Both the position numbers and the translations under genes were made by a program. 35,415 bases of DNA from Nesterenkonia massiliensis (GTDB taxonomy: Bacteria; Actinomycetota; Actinomycetes; Actinomycetales; Micrococcaceae): contig NZ_HG005169.1 in NCBI RefSeq assembly GCF_000455245.1, forward strand, positions 83,390 through 118,804. The letters are read 5' to 3'. Shown one piece after another: positions 17,695-25,572 of the stretch. Numbering within the stretch: the first letter of the stretch is position 1; each line of letters opens with the position of its first letter. The notes below the pieces were generated by a model. The model ran no database searches. It was not told where the DNA came from and was given only the letters and a program-made list of their open reading frames with translations.

Positions 17695-18266
17695 CAGAGA
17701 CCACGAACCCCACCGAGGCTGAGCAGATCGTGGAAGAGGGCAACGAGACCGTGGCCCCTGAAGAAGCGCGCGTGGTGGAGAGCCAGCAGCACGACGACGC
17801 CGAGGACTCCGCTGACGAGGGTGACATCGCCGCTGACTACCTCGAGGAGCTCTTGGACATCGTTGATCTCGACGGCGACCTCGAGATCGAGATCCGCGGT
17901 GAACGTACGTTCATCTCCATCCAGGCCGAAGACGGCGGCGAAGAGCTTCAGGACCTGGTAGGCGCCGAAGGCGAAGTGCTTGATGCCTTGCAGGAGCTGG
18001 CCCGTCTAGCGGTGCTCACCGCCACGGGTAATCGCACCCGACTGGTTCTGGACATCAACGGACACCGTGCCAAGCGAAACGAAGAGCTCAAGGAGCTTGC
18101 AGACTCTGCCATCGCTGAAGCCAAGGAGCAGGGCGAAGAGGTGCATCTGGAGCCGATGAGCGCATTCGAGCGCAAGATCGTCCACGACTTTGTCGCCGAC
18201 GCAGGTCTGGTCTCCGAGTCCGAGGGTGAGGGCAAGCGCCGTCACGTGGTGGTTTCAGCACGATGA
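17691..18266 (+). CDS. khpB: RNA-binding protein KhpB (Jag), KH and R3H domains
   Basis: The 191-residue protein has an acidic N-terminal stretch (1-45), a KH-type domain (about 48-120) with the loop LVGAEGEVLDALQELARL in which GAEG stands for GXXG, and a C-terminal R3H domain with ERKIVHDF (Arg and His three residues apart) followed by GEGKRRHVVV. KhpB proteins bind RNA with KhpA and affect cell elongation and division in several Gram-positive bacteria. The start overlaps yidC and the stop overlaps rsmG, each by four bases, so the three are translationally coupled. Confidence 0.95.
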   Translation: MTETTNPTEAEQIVEEGNETVAPEEARVVESQQHDDAEDSADEGDIAADYLEELLDIVDLDGDLEIEIRGERTFISIQAEDGGEELQDLVGAEGEVLDALQELARLAVLTATGNRTRLVLDINGHRAKRNEELKELADSAIAEAKEQGEEVHLEPMSAFERKIVHDFVADAGLVSESEGEGKRRHVVVSAR

Positions 18267-18940
18267 GCGAACAGGCGGATCCCCAGAGGCCCGAAGAAGC
18301 AGAAGCGACGCCGCAGCTCACCGACAGTGAGCGCAATGCTGCACAGACCCTCTTCGGGGACCGCCTGGCGCTTGCAGAGCGCTACGTCGAGCATCTGTGC
18401 ACGACCGGCATCGAGCATGGTCTTTTGGGACCCCGGGAGGTGCCCCGTATGTGGTCTCGGCACGTGCTCAACTGCGCCGTGCTGGGCACCGTGCTGGAGG
18501 CGGGTGTCAATGTTGCTGATGTGGGCTCAGGTGCAGGTCTGCCCGGGCTAGCGGTGGCAATTGCCCGCCCCGATATCGAGATGACACTCATCGAGCCTAT
18601 GGAGCGCCGGGTGGACTGGCTCTCGGCCGTCATCGCTGATCTCGGGCTCGATAACGTCCAGGTCATTCGGGCACGGGCTGAGGAGGTCACCGACGAAGTA
18701 ATGGCAGATGTGGTCACCGCACGTGCTGTGTCAGCTCTTAAGAAGCTGATACCCCTGACGGTTCCCCTGCTCGATGACGACGGCCAGTTGCTGCTCCTTA
18801 AGGGTCGGTCAGCGGGCGAGGAGATTGAGGCGGCATCGAAGGTTATTAAGAAGCAGCGGCTCCGGACGCCCGAGGTCCTTGTACTGGGTGCTGACCTGCT
18901 GGAAGAACCCACCACCGTGGTGCGTGTTCGCCGTCGCTAG
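18263..18940 (+). CDS. rsmG: 16S rRNA (guanine-N7) methyltransferase RsmG (GidB)
   Basis: RsmG methylates G527 of 16S rRNA (E. coli numbering) using S-adenosylmethionine; its loss causes low-level streptomycin resistance in several bacteria. The 225-residue protein has the SAM motif NVADVGSGAGLPGLAVAI at about 83-100, the upstream family block WSRHVLNCA, and VVTARAVSALKKLIPL near 155. ATG at 18263 overlaps the khpB stop (ATGA). The first 25 residues are an unconserved acidic extension. Confidence 0.96.
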   Translation: MSEQADPQRPEEAEATPQLTDSERNAAQTLFGDRLALAERYVEHLCTTGIEHGLLGPREVPRMWSRHVLNCAVLGTVLEAGVNVADVGSGAGLPGLAVAIARPDIEMTLIEPMERRVDWLSAVIADLGLDNVQVIRARAEEVTDEVMADVVTARAVSALKKLIPLTVPLLDDDGQLLLLKGRSAGEEIEAASKVIKKQRLRTPEVLVLGADLLEEPTTVVRVRRR

Positions 18941-18997
18941 TTTCCACTTCAGCGGTCTCGCTTAGACTGCTGTGTGCTGCCGTATAGAGGAGGACCT

Positions 18998-19927
18998 GTG
19001 ACCGAGCAGAATTCCGTGACCCAGAGGCAAGAGTCAGCAGGAAGTGACCCGTTGTCTGACTCACCCCTTGCCGCGCAGCTCGCCGATGAGCAGCGACGCC
19101 GTCGCCAGCTCTCTGAGCTGAAGCTCAAGCGCCCAGCTGAGACTCGTGTGATCACAGTATCCAACCAGAAGGGCGGGGTGGGGAAGACCACCTCCACGGT
19201 GAACCTTGCGGCTGCTCTGGCTGACCATGGCTTCAACGTTCTGGTCATCGACATCGACCCACAGGGTAATGCCTCCACAGCACTAGGTGTCCCCCATTCA
19301 GCCGAGACTGACTCCATCTACGATGTGCTCATCGATGATCTGAGCTTTGCCGATGTGGTGGCTGACTGCCCGGATGTTGAGCGACTCTCCGTAGTACCGG
19401 CCACTATCCACCTGGCAGGAGCGGAGATTGAGCTGGTGTCCTTGGTGGCACGGGAGCAGCGCCTTCAGCGGGCACTGGAGGAGTATCAGCGGTACCGCGA
19501 GACAGAGGGCCTTGATCGTCTCGACTACGTCTTCATCGACTGCCCTCCCAGCCTGGGCCTGCTGACAGTCAACGCTTTCGTTGCCGCCAAGGAGGTGCTC
19601 ATTCCGATTCAGTGCGAATATTACGCACTGGAGGGACTGAGTCAGCTGCTGAATAACATCCGGATGATCCAAAAGCACCTGAATCCGGTTCTCCGAGTCT
19701 CCACGATCCTGCTGACCATGTACGATGCACGCACCAATTTGGCTGCGCAGGTGGTTGATGAGGTTAAAGATCATTTCCCCAATGAAGTGCTCGAGGCCAA
19801 AATCCCGCGCAGCGTGCGTATTGCTGAAGCGCCTAGCTTTCAGCAGAGTGTGATTTCCTACGACCGTTCCTCGACGGGGGCCCTGGCATATCTCGAAGCG
19901 GCTGCTGAGATCGTGCGCCGTAGCTAG
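18998..19927 (+). CDS. parA: Chromosome partitioning ATPase ParA (Soj)
   Basis: ParA is a deviant-Walker ATPase that binds DNA non-specifically and moves ParB-parS complexes. The 309-residue protein has SNQKGGVGKTTSTVNLA with the P-loop at 58-65 (KGGVGKTT), an IDIDPQGNAS motif (Walker A', near 90), and VFIDCPPSLGLLT (Walker B). The first 48 residues are a polar extension before the core. GTG at 18998 is chosen because AGAGGAGG sits 4 bases upstream; an earlier GTG at 18974 would include this ribosome site in the coding region. It follows rsmG by 57 bases and is separated from parB by a parS cluster. Confidence 0.96.
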   Translation: MTEQNSVTQRQESAGSDPLSDSPLAAQLADEQRRRRQLSELKLKRPAETRVITVSNQKGGVGKTTSTVNLAAALADHGFNVLVIDIDPQGNASTALGVPHSAETDSIYDVLIDDLSFADVVADCPDVERLSVVPATIHLAGAEIELVSLVAREQRLQRALEEYQRYRETEGLDRLDYVFIDCPPSLGLLTVNAFVAAKEVLIPIQCEYYALEGLSQLLNNIRMIQKHLNPVLRVSTILLTMYDARTNLAAQVVDEVKDHFPNEVLEAKIPRSVRIAEAPSFQQSVISYDRSSTGALAYLEAAAEIVRRS

Positions 19928-19994
19928 CTTAAACTCGGGTAGTGTCCCACGGTGCACGCGTCGGGGTGGGGAACCTGAAAAGCGGTCCACCGAT

Positions 19995-20008
19995 GTTTCA
20001 CGTGAAAC
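19995..20008. other. parS site 1
   Basis: This is a perfect GTTTCACGTGAAAC palindrome, the conserved ParB-binding core, 67 bases after the parA stop. Confidence 0.95.
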
Positions 20009-20124
20009 GACAGGGTCCTTGACGTGATGGTTGCAGGTTTTTGCTGCTGACTATTGGTGTAGTTGACTGGTGAATGTCCGGGGACGTCGGGCACAGCGCT
20101 GGGGACGAACAGGGCAACGGGCCC

Positions 20125-20138
20125 GTTTCACGTGAAAC
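20125..20138. other. parS site 2
   Basis: This is a perfect GTTTCACGTGAAAC palindrome in the parA-parB spacer, preceded by GGGCCC. Confidence 0.95.
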
Positions 20139-20262
20139 GACACCTAACGCGACTGCGGCTGCTCCCCCCCATGTCTGACCCACGCCGCGGACGCCTCCTG
20201 TGTGTATTCTCTCTTACTCTCTGATCAAGATAATCCACAGGTTCTAGGGCAAGGCTGAGGCC

Positions 20263-20276
20263 GTTCCACGTGAAAC
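20263..20276. other. parS site 3 (one mismatch)
   Basis: The sequence GTTCCACGTGAAAC differs from the consensus at the fourth base (T to C), which breaks one arm. ParB binding is probably weaker here. Confidence 0.8.
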
Positions 20277-20395
20277 ACTGCGAGTGCCGGACCTGAGATG
20301 CTCCTGTTAGTACGTTGCTCATGCATTGCATTCGTCGCGAACATCGGAGCAGGTATGCACGAGGTATAGCCATGCGGCAAGTGGGCGCACACGAC

Positions 20396-20409
20396 GTTTC
20401 ACGTGAAAC
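20396..20409. other. parS site 4
   Basis: This is a perfect GTTTCACGTGAAAC palindrome in the parA-parB spacer. Confidence 0.95.
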
Positions 20410-20608
20410 TAATGGTAGGTCAGCCGGACAGGATGTGCCCAGCACTGGGTGTCCCTGCTAGTGACGACGACGTCCAGGCATCTGCATTCGCCAGGACCGA
20501 TGCGGGTCGCCAGGCTTTTTGTTTGACGGGAACGCGCGGGACCTGAGTGATGGGCGCGTCTGGTTGCCTGTTATGTCCGCCGGTCTGCACTAAACCCGAT
20601 CGGAAGAT

Positions 20609-20622
20609 GTTTCACGTGAAAC
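20609..20622. other. parS site 5
   Basis: This is a perfect GTTTCACGTGAAAC palindrome, the last site before parB. Confidence 0.95.
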
Positions 20623-20732
20623 TAGGCCTACGTGTGCAGTCGTTCAGAGAAAGACGCCAACAGGCGGGCCGGCGGATGTCGCGTTCTCACCGAGAGCCCT
20701 TGGGAACTCGCACCTTGAGTCGGGCATGAACG

Positions 20733-20738
20733 TATAGT
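20733..20738 (+). promoter_or_regulatory. Candidate -10 element for parB
   Basis: TATAGT is close to the actinobacterial -10 consensus and lies 59 bases before the parB start. No good -35 lies at standard spacing; TTGAGT at 20715-20720 is too close (12 bases). It suggests that parB may have its own promoter in addition to read-through from parA. Confidence 0.3.
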
Positions 20739-20797
20739 CGTCGTGTTCAGGCAAGGCGCCTAAAATTGCTCATGTCAGCACAGTACTGGAGGAAATG

Positions 20798-22078
20798 ATG
20801 GCAGAGCGTAAACGCCGGGGTCTTGGTCGCGGCCTAGGAGCACTAATCAACAGCGACGTCGACGAGGATCAGCCCGCGACCGGAGCAGCTGCCCAGGTAG
20901 TTCCCCCGGTGGAGCCAGAGATTCCAGCTGAACCCGTTTCACGTGAAACCTCGGACCAATCGGCCCCGCCCGAGCGCCCTATAGACGTCTTCTTTTCCGC
21001 GAAGTCGCATCTGGCCACTCAGCGAGTCACCCGCGACACTCCGCAGCGCAGTGCAGAATCGCGGCCTTCGACGGCGCCGCGGCGGGGGAGCGGCGCTAAA
21101 CGCGCAGAAATGCCAGACGTTCTGGGGTCACGCGGAGCCAAGAGCACCACGGGCGGTCGACAGCGCGCGACTGAACGACGTGAAGCTGAGCGACGTGAGG
21201 CTGCGATCCCGAATGAGGAGCAGAACGCCACATCGGAGAACTCGTCCTCTGTTTCACGTGAAACAAGCTCCCCTGCAGACGCAGTGTTTCTGGAACTTCC
21301 GGTCACGAGCATCCGGCCCAACCCGCGTCAGCCTCGCGATGTCTTCGACGAAGAGGATATGGCGGAGCTCATTCATTCTGTGCGTGAGATTGGAGTCCTC
21401 CAGCCAATTGTCGTCCGCCGCGCAGGTGAAAACAGCTATGAGCTCATTATGGGTGAGCGGCGCTGGCGAGCTAGCCAGGAGGCAGGCCGGGACACCATTC
21501 CTGCGGTAGTTCGTCACACCAATGACGAGGACCTGCTGCGTGATGCTCTGTTGGAGAATATCCACCGGTCACAGCTCAACCCGCTGGAGGAGGCGGCGGC
21601 ATATCAGCAGCTCCTCGAGGATTTTAGTATCAGTCAAGAAGAGCTGGCCAAGCGGATCGGGCGTTCTCGCCCGCAGATCTCGAATACGCTGCGCCTGATG
21701 CGTCTACCGGCCAGCGTGCAGCGGCGCGTAGCGGCAGGTGTGCTGAGCTCCGGGCACGCCCGGGCAGTACTGAGTCTGGAGACTGAAGAGCAGATGGAGA
21801 CGCTCGCAGCGCGGATTGTGGCTGAAGGGCTATCCGTCCGCGGTGCCGAGGAAGCCGCCGGGATGATGAAGCGGGATACGGGGCCCGTTTCACGTGAAAC
21901 ACCTCGGTTACCGAGTCCTCGGCTGCAGCAGCTTGATGAATATGCGGAAGCACTGACCGACCGGCTCGATACACAGGTCAAGATTAGCCTGGGAGCGAAG
22001 AAGGGGCGGATCGCCATCGACTTCGCATCCATTGACGACCTCAACCGCATTATGGACGTGCTCAGCAGCAGTAAATAG
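20798..22078 (+). CDS. parB: Chromosome partitioning protein ParB (Spo0J)
   Basis: ParB is a CTP-dependent clamp that loads at parS and spreads. The 426-residue protein begins MAERKRRGLGRGLGALI, the ParA-stimulating N-terminal motif. Residues 20-165 are a long unconserved linker. The CTP-binding domain starts near 168 (ELPVTSIRPNPRQPR) and contains GERRWRA (from 219). The parS-binding HTH follows (ISQEELAKRIGRSRPQISNT), and a C-terminal dimerisation domain completes it (VKISLGAKKGRIAIDFA). Of two adjacent ATG codons the second (20798) is chosen because GGAGG is 5 bases upstream of it and only 2 from the first. Three parS sites lie in the coding sequence, each read as VSRET (residues 47-51, 152-156 and 364-368). 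Confidence 0.97.
   Translation: MAERKRRGLGRGLGALINSDVDEDQPATGAAAQVVPPVEPEIPAEPVSRETSDQSAPPERPIDVFFSAKSHLATQRVTRDTPQRSAESRPSTAPRRGSGAKRAEMPDVLGSRGAKSTTGGRQRATERREAERREAAIPNEEQNATSENSSSVSRETSSPADAVFLELPVTSIRPNPRQPRDVFDEEDMAELIHSVREIGVLQPIVVRRAGENSYELIMGERRWRASQEAGRDTIPAVVRHTNDEDLLRDALLENIHRSQLNPLEEAAAYQQLLEDFSISQEELAKRIGRSRPQISNTLRLMRLPASVQRRVAAGVLSSGHARAVLSLETEEQMETLAARIVAEGLSVRGAEEAAGMMKRDTGPVSRETPRLPSPRLQQLDEYAEALTDRLDTQVKISLGAKKGRIAIDFASIDDLNRIMDVLSSSK
20936..20949. other. parS site 6, inside parB
   Basis: This is a perfect GTTTCACGTGAAAC in frame in parB, encoding VSRET at residues 47-51 in the disordered linker. Confidence 0.95.
21251..21264. other. parS site 7, inside parB
   Basis: This is a perfect GTTTCACGTGAAAC in the same reading phase, encoding VSRET at residues 152-156, just before the CTP-binding domain. 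Confidence 0.95.
21887..21900. other. parS site 8, inside parB
   Basis: This is a perfect GTTTCACGTGAAAC in the same reading phase, encoding VSRET at residues 364-368, in the linker before the dimerisation domain. The GGGCCC preceding it also precedes site 2. Confidence 0.95.
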
Positions 22079-22087
22079 CCGCAATGG

Positions 22088-22142
22088 CATAAAGGAAGCC
22101 CGGGCGATGATCCTAGAGATCACTACCCGGGCTTCCTTTATG
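22088..22142. terminator. Bidirectional terminator between parB and trxA
   Basis: A perfect 17-bp stem pairs 22088-22104 with 22126-22142. Its outer part is CATAAAGG/CCTTTATG and its inner part is GC-rich. The 21-base loop can form a second small stem (TGATC/GATCA). Convergent genes end on each side, 10 and 13 bases away, so the structure probably stops both. The A/T-rich foot of the stem supplies T-rich RNA in either direction. Confidence 0.8.
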
Positions 22143-22154
22143 GAACAGGCGATA

Positions 22155-22481
22155 CTATGCCAGCAGGTCTGAGAACTCCTGCTCGAGGGCTGGCTTAGGC
22201 TTTGCACCGATGGAGGTGTGCACGTGCTCGCCGTCCTTGAACGCGAATACGGCCGGGATGGACGTGATGCCGAACTTCGCCGCAATGGCGGGGTTCTCGT
22301 CCACGTTCACCTTCACTACTTCAATCTTCTCTTCGTGCTCAACGGCAAGCTCTTCCAGGATGGGGGAGAGCGCACGGCAGGGGCCGCACCATTCAGCCCA
22401 GAAATCAACCAGAACTGGCTTGTCTGACTTCAGGACATCGTCTTCGAAGCTTGCATCAGTGACACTCTTCAACTGAGACAT
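22155..22481 (-). CDS. trxA: Thioredoxin
   Basis: The 108-residue protein is a standard thioredoxin with the active site WCGPC at 31-35 (Cys32, Cys35), preceded by VLVDFWAE, and with the cis-proline loop TSIPAV near 75. It reduces protein disulfides and is recharged by the thioredoxin reductase encoded just upstream, 48 bases away on the same strand. ATG at 22481 is used. No signal peptide is present, so it is cytoplasmic. Confidence 0.97.
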   Translation of the reverse strand: MSQLKSVTDASFEDDVLKSDKPVLVDFWAEWCGPCRALSPILEELAVEHEEKIEVVKVNVDENPAIAAKFGITSIPAVFAFKDGEHVHTSIGAKPKPALEQEFSDLLA

Positions 22482-22529
22482 AGTGTCAGTCCTTCCTTGT
22501 GCGGATAGTCGTTCTTGTCTTGGTCTGCG

Positions 22530-23519
22530 TCAGGCAGCTTGGACTGCCATCTGATCTTCGAGGGCATCTGAGGAGGCCATAGCCCCTAACCAGTGTTCCA
22601 CGTCGATTGCTGCAGCACAGCCTGAGCCGGCGGCAGTAATGGCTTGGCGGTATGTGGGGTCAAGGACATCACCAGCAGCAAAAACACCCGGCAGCGAGGT
22701 CTTGGAGCTGCGTCCGTCCACCCATACTGTGCCGTCTTCAGTCAGCTGCAGTTGGTCCTTAAAGAGATCCACTCGAGGGTCATGACCAATGGCTACGAAC
22801 AGACCTGTCACGTCCAAAGTGGAGGCAGCGCCTGTCACGGTGTTCCGCAGCGCGAGCTGATTGACCTTGCCCTCCCCGTGGACTTCCGTGACCTCAGAGT
22901 TCCAAATGAACTCGATCTTCTCATTGGCCTTGGCGCGATCTGCCATGATCTGGGAGGCGCGGAGCTCTTCACGGCGATGGATGACATAGACCTTTGAGGC
23001 GAACTTGGTGAGGAAGAGGGCTTCTTCCATAGCGGAGTCACCGCCTCCCACTACGGCGATCTCCTGCTCGCGGAAGAAGAAGCCATCACAGGTGGCACAC
23101 CAGCTCACGCCATGGCCGGAGAGCGCCTTCTCGCCAGGGACACCAAGCTCACGGTAGGCCGAACCGGTGGCCAGGATGACGGCCCGGCTATGCAGCACTG
23201 CGCCCGAGCCCAGGGTGATCTCCTTGATGGGCTGGTCCAGTTTCACAGCGGTAGCATCCTCGTGGCGAATATCAGCGCCGAAGCGACGTGCCTGGGCTTC
23301 CATATTCATCATCAGGTCAGGTCCCATCACGCCTTCGGGAAACCCGGGAAAGTTCTCTACCTCAGTGGTGTTCATCAGCTCGCCGCCAGCGGTCACCGAG
23401 CCGGCCAACACAATGGGGCTCAGATTCGCGCGGGCCGTATAGACGGCCGCTGTGTAGCCGGCTGGGCCGGAACCGATGATGACCACATCATGGACCTGAT
23501 CGGGGGTCTGCTCAGTCAC
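22530..23519 (-). CDS. trxB: Thioredoxin reductase (NADPH)
   Basis: This FAD-dependent enzyme transfers electrons from NADPH to thioredoxin. The 329-residue protein has the FAD motif [18 protein letters not shown] (from about residue 14), the redox-active CATC at 141-144, the NADPH motif [16 protein letters not shown], and the late FAD motif [14 protein letters not shown]. The start is GTG at 23519, with GAGGA about 10 bases upstream. It is followed by trxA and forms a two-gene redox unit. The 128 bases before it, up to the pseudokinase gene's stop codon, hold no recognisable gene. Confidence 0.97.
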   Translation of the reverse strand: MTEQTPDQVHDVVIIGSGPAGYTAAVYTARANLSPIVLAGSVTAGGELMNTTEVENFPGFPEGVMGPDLMMNMEAQARRFGADIRHEDATAVKLDQPIKEITLGSGAVLHSRAVILATGSAYRELGVPGEKALSGHGVSWCATCDGFFFREQEIAVVGGGDSAMEEALFLTKFASKVYVIHRREELRASQIMADRAKANEKIEFIWNSEVTEVHGEGKVNQLALRNTVTGAASTLDVTGLFVAIGHDPRVDLFKDQLQLTEDGTVWVDGRSSKTSLPGVFAAGDVLDPTYRQAITAAGSGCAAAIDVEHWLGAMASSDALEDQMAVQAA

Positions 23520-23647
23520 TGAAGGTATGTCCTCACGCTTGAATAGTGGTTTCGCGGCACCTCGCGAGACTTAACTATCAGCGCGAGGTGAGGTATCTGC
23601 ATTGGTCAACGTACCCCGACAGAGGGGTATTCCTGCCAGGACAGCGG

Positions 23648-25531
23648 CTACGAGACGTCGATTTCGGCCAGCTGCAGTCGGAACGGCATGCCCGCCACAG
23701 TCGGAGAGACTTCTTGCGGCAGTTCAGTGATCTGAATGATCACAAAGGCCGCTTCGGTCGGTTCAGTGCTGACAGAGGCCTGCTGGTCGCTGAAGTCGCC
23801 TGTGCCGATCGAGCTCGCACCGCTGACGCTGGCCGAGTCGCTCAGCAGCACCTCAAAGGAGCCGCCTTCATACTCACCCTGGGCCTGGACACTCACCTCA
23901 GAGACCTGTGCCGGCTCTTCCAGCTCCAGCACTACGTTCATTGCCGAAGCGAAGCCGCCGAAGTTCGCAGTAGCGAAGGATTGCGTGGCCCAGGCGGAGT
24001 CAGCAGAGCCGTCGATCAGGTTCGACAGCTGCCCATCGGCTGCTGCGTTCAACCCCGGCGATTCCGGCACCTCCCGAGTCACGGTGGCAACTGCCGGTGC
24101 CGGTCCTGTCTCCTCAGGGCTTGGTTCCGTCTCACCTGTCTCAGCGGCTGCGGCATCATCCTCCGCTGTCTGCTCAGGTGTTGGCTCCTGCTGCTCCTGA
24201 GTTTGCTCGGGAGCAGCAGGAGCCGCATCTGGCTCGTTCCCGGAGCGCAGAGCCAAGAAAATCACCACTGCCGCGGCCAGCACTACGGCAGCAAGCACGG
24301 CTGCGGCGATCCATCCTCCAAGAGCTGGCTTCTGTTCCGCTTCATCGTCTGCAGCAGGTGCCGGCGCCGTCTCACGATGCGGTGAGTCGCCGGCGGGGAA
24401 AGGGCTTCTGGTGGCTGCCGGCACTGCGCTGATCAGGCCGGTAAAACTGCCGGGACGTTCGCCATCCGGGGCGGGGGCATGAGCAGGATACGATTCAACG
24501 GCCGGCGTCGAAGCGGGTTCACCGAACTCAGTCGCGGTACGTCGGTCATACGAGGGTTCGGGGGACTCCGGCGGGTTATCAATGACCTCTTCACCCTCGG
24601 CGATGATCTGATCCACCTTGGTTGGCTGCTGCTGCGCAGCAAGGGGGCCCACAGAGACTGTGGAGATCGCGGCCGAAGGATCACGTTCAGTGATCGGCCC
24701 ATAGGAGTCCTCGGGCGCATAATCAGCATCCGAATCATCGGTCTCAGCCACGGAACTCTCCGGGCCAGAGTCGACCGGCGCGGGAGGGCCTGCAGCTTCA
24801 AAGTTTTCAGCAGGAAGCAGGCTACGGGCAGCTTCGATGGTCTCCTGCGTATCAGCCGAAGGATCAGCAGCTACCTCGGCAAGATCGGAATGCAGACCAA
24901 AGGCACCGTCGCCGGGCTCCACCCCCAGGGCCTGCCCAGCGGACTCAACAGCATTCTGCAGATCAGCTGGCTGACCCGCACTGGCCGCGCTTTCAGCGTC
25001 CTGGTCCTCCTGCGAGGCAGCCTTCACCCTATCCAGGAAGGCAGGACGACGGCGGGCAAAGCGGCCAGCAGGCTGTGAGGTCTCTTGAGCCGGATCCAGA
25101 CCGGCCCGCAGCTGTGCGTAGTACTCGGCGTCGTCGTCGTAGGTCTGGGGCTCCATCTCTCGGGACTGGCCAAAAAGCTCAGAGCCCAGGGAATCAGTGA
25201 AATACGGCTCAACATACGGGGCAGCATCCGGGACGACCAGGTCCAGCAGCTGGTTGGGATCCACCAGCGAAGAGATCAGGTAGGTACGCTCCTGAGCCAA
25301 CCCCAGATCCAGCACCTGGACCTCAGAGGAGCGCTCACCGGTGGCGAGTTCCTTAGCTGAGGTGGCCACTTGCTTGGCATTGGAACGGGCGGCCAGCAGG
25401 ACACTGACCTCGCGGTCCAGTACCTCATCAGTGGCTTGGAAGACGACGTCCTGGTCCGCTGACGTCACCACATGATGGGTGATCCGGTAGCGCCCGCCCA
25501 CCACATCTCCGACGCCGAACGGCTGCGCCAC
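23648..25531 (-). CDS. MurJ-associated pseudokinase-like membrane protein
   Basis: The 627-residue protein has three parts. Residues 1-115 resemble a protein-kinase N-lobe (VGDVVGGRYRITHHV, then VVFQATDEVLDREVSVLL), but the catalytic lysine and the HRD and DFG motifs are absent. Residues 115-400 are acidic and disordered. A membrane span (AAAVLAAVVLAAAVVIFLAL) lies near 407-426. An extracellular beta-rich domain (about 490-627) follows a Pro/Glu linker and contains LIDGSADSAWAT and MNVVLELEEPAQVSEVSVQA, like discoidin or carbohydrate-binding folds. In Mycobacterium tuberculosis such regions are fused to MurJ (Rv3910); here they form a separate gene. GTG at 25531 has GGAGGAGG 4 bases upstream. 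The frame continues upstream into murJ without protein similarity. Confidence 0.82.
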   Translation of the reverse strand: MAQPFGVGDVVGGRYRITHHVVTSADQDVVFQATDEVLDREVSVLLAARSNAKQVATSAKELATGERSSEVQVLDLGLAQERTYLISSLVDPNQLLDLVVPDAAPYVEPYFTDSLGSELFGQSREMEPQTYDDDAEYYAQLRAGLDPAQETSQPAGRFARRRPAFLDRVKAASQEDQDAESAASAGQPADLQNAVESAGQALGVEPGDGAFGLHSDLAEVAADPSADTQETIEAARSLLPAENFEAAGPPAPVDSGPESSVAETDDSDADYAPEDSYGPITERDPSAAISTVSVGPLAAQQQPTKVDQIIAEGEEVIDNPPESPEPSYDRRTATEFGEPASTPAVESYPAHAPAPDGERPGSFTGLISAVPAATRSPFPAGDSPHRETAPAPAADDEAEQKPALGGWIAAAVLAAVVLAAAVVIFLALRSGNEPDAAPAAPEQTQEQQEPTPEQTAEDDAAAAETGETEPSPEETGPAPAVATVTREVPESPGLNAAADGQLSNLIDGSADSAWATQSFATANFGGFASAMNVVLELEEPAQVSEVSVQAQGEYEGGSFEVLLSDSASVSGASSIGTGDFSDQQASVSTEPTEAAFVIIQITELPQEVSPTVAGMPFRLQLAEIDVS

Positions 25532-25572
25532 GGATCCTCCTCCAACAGGTCGAAAAAAAGCTTGGGACAAGA

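Larger units (their letters stand above)
19928..20797. other. parA-parB intergenic region carrying a parS cluster
   Basis: This 870-base gene-free stretch is unusually long for a parAB operon. It contains five parS sites (four perfect, one with a single mismatch), spaced roughly 120-210 bases apart. Its open frames are short, cross parS palindromes, and show no protein character. A TATAGT box near the right end may drive parB separately. Confidence 0.8.
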
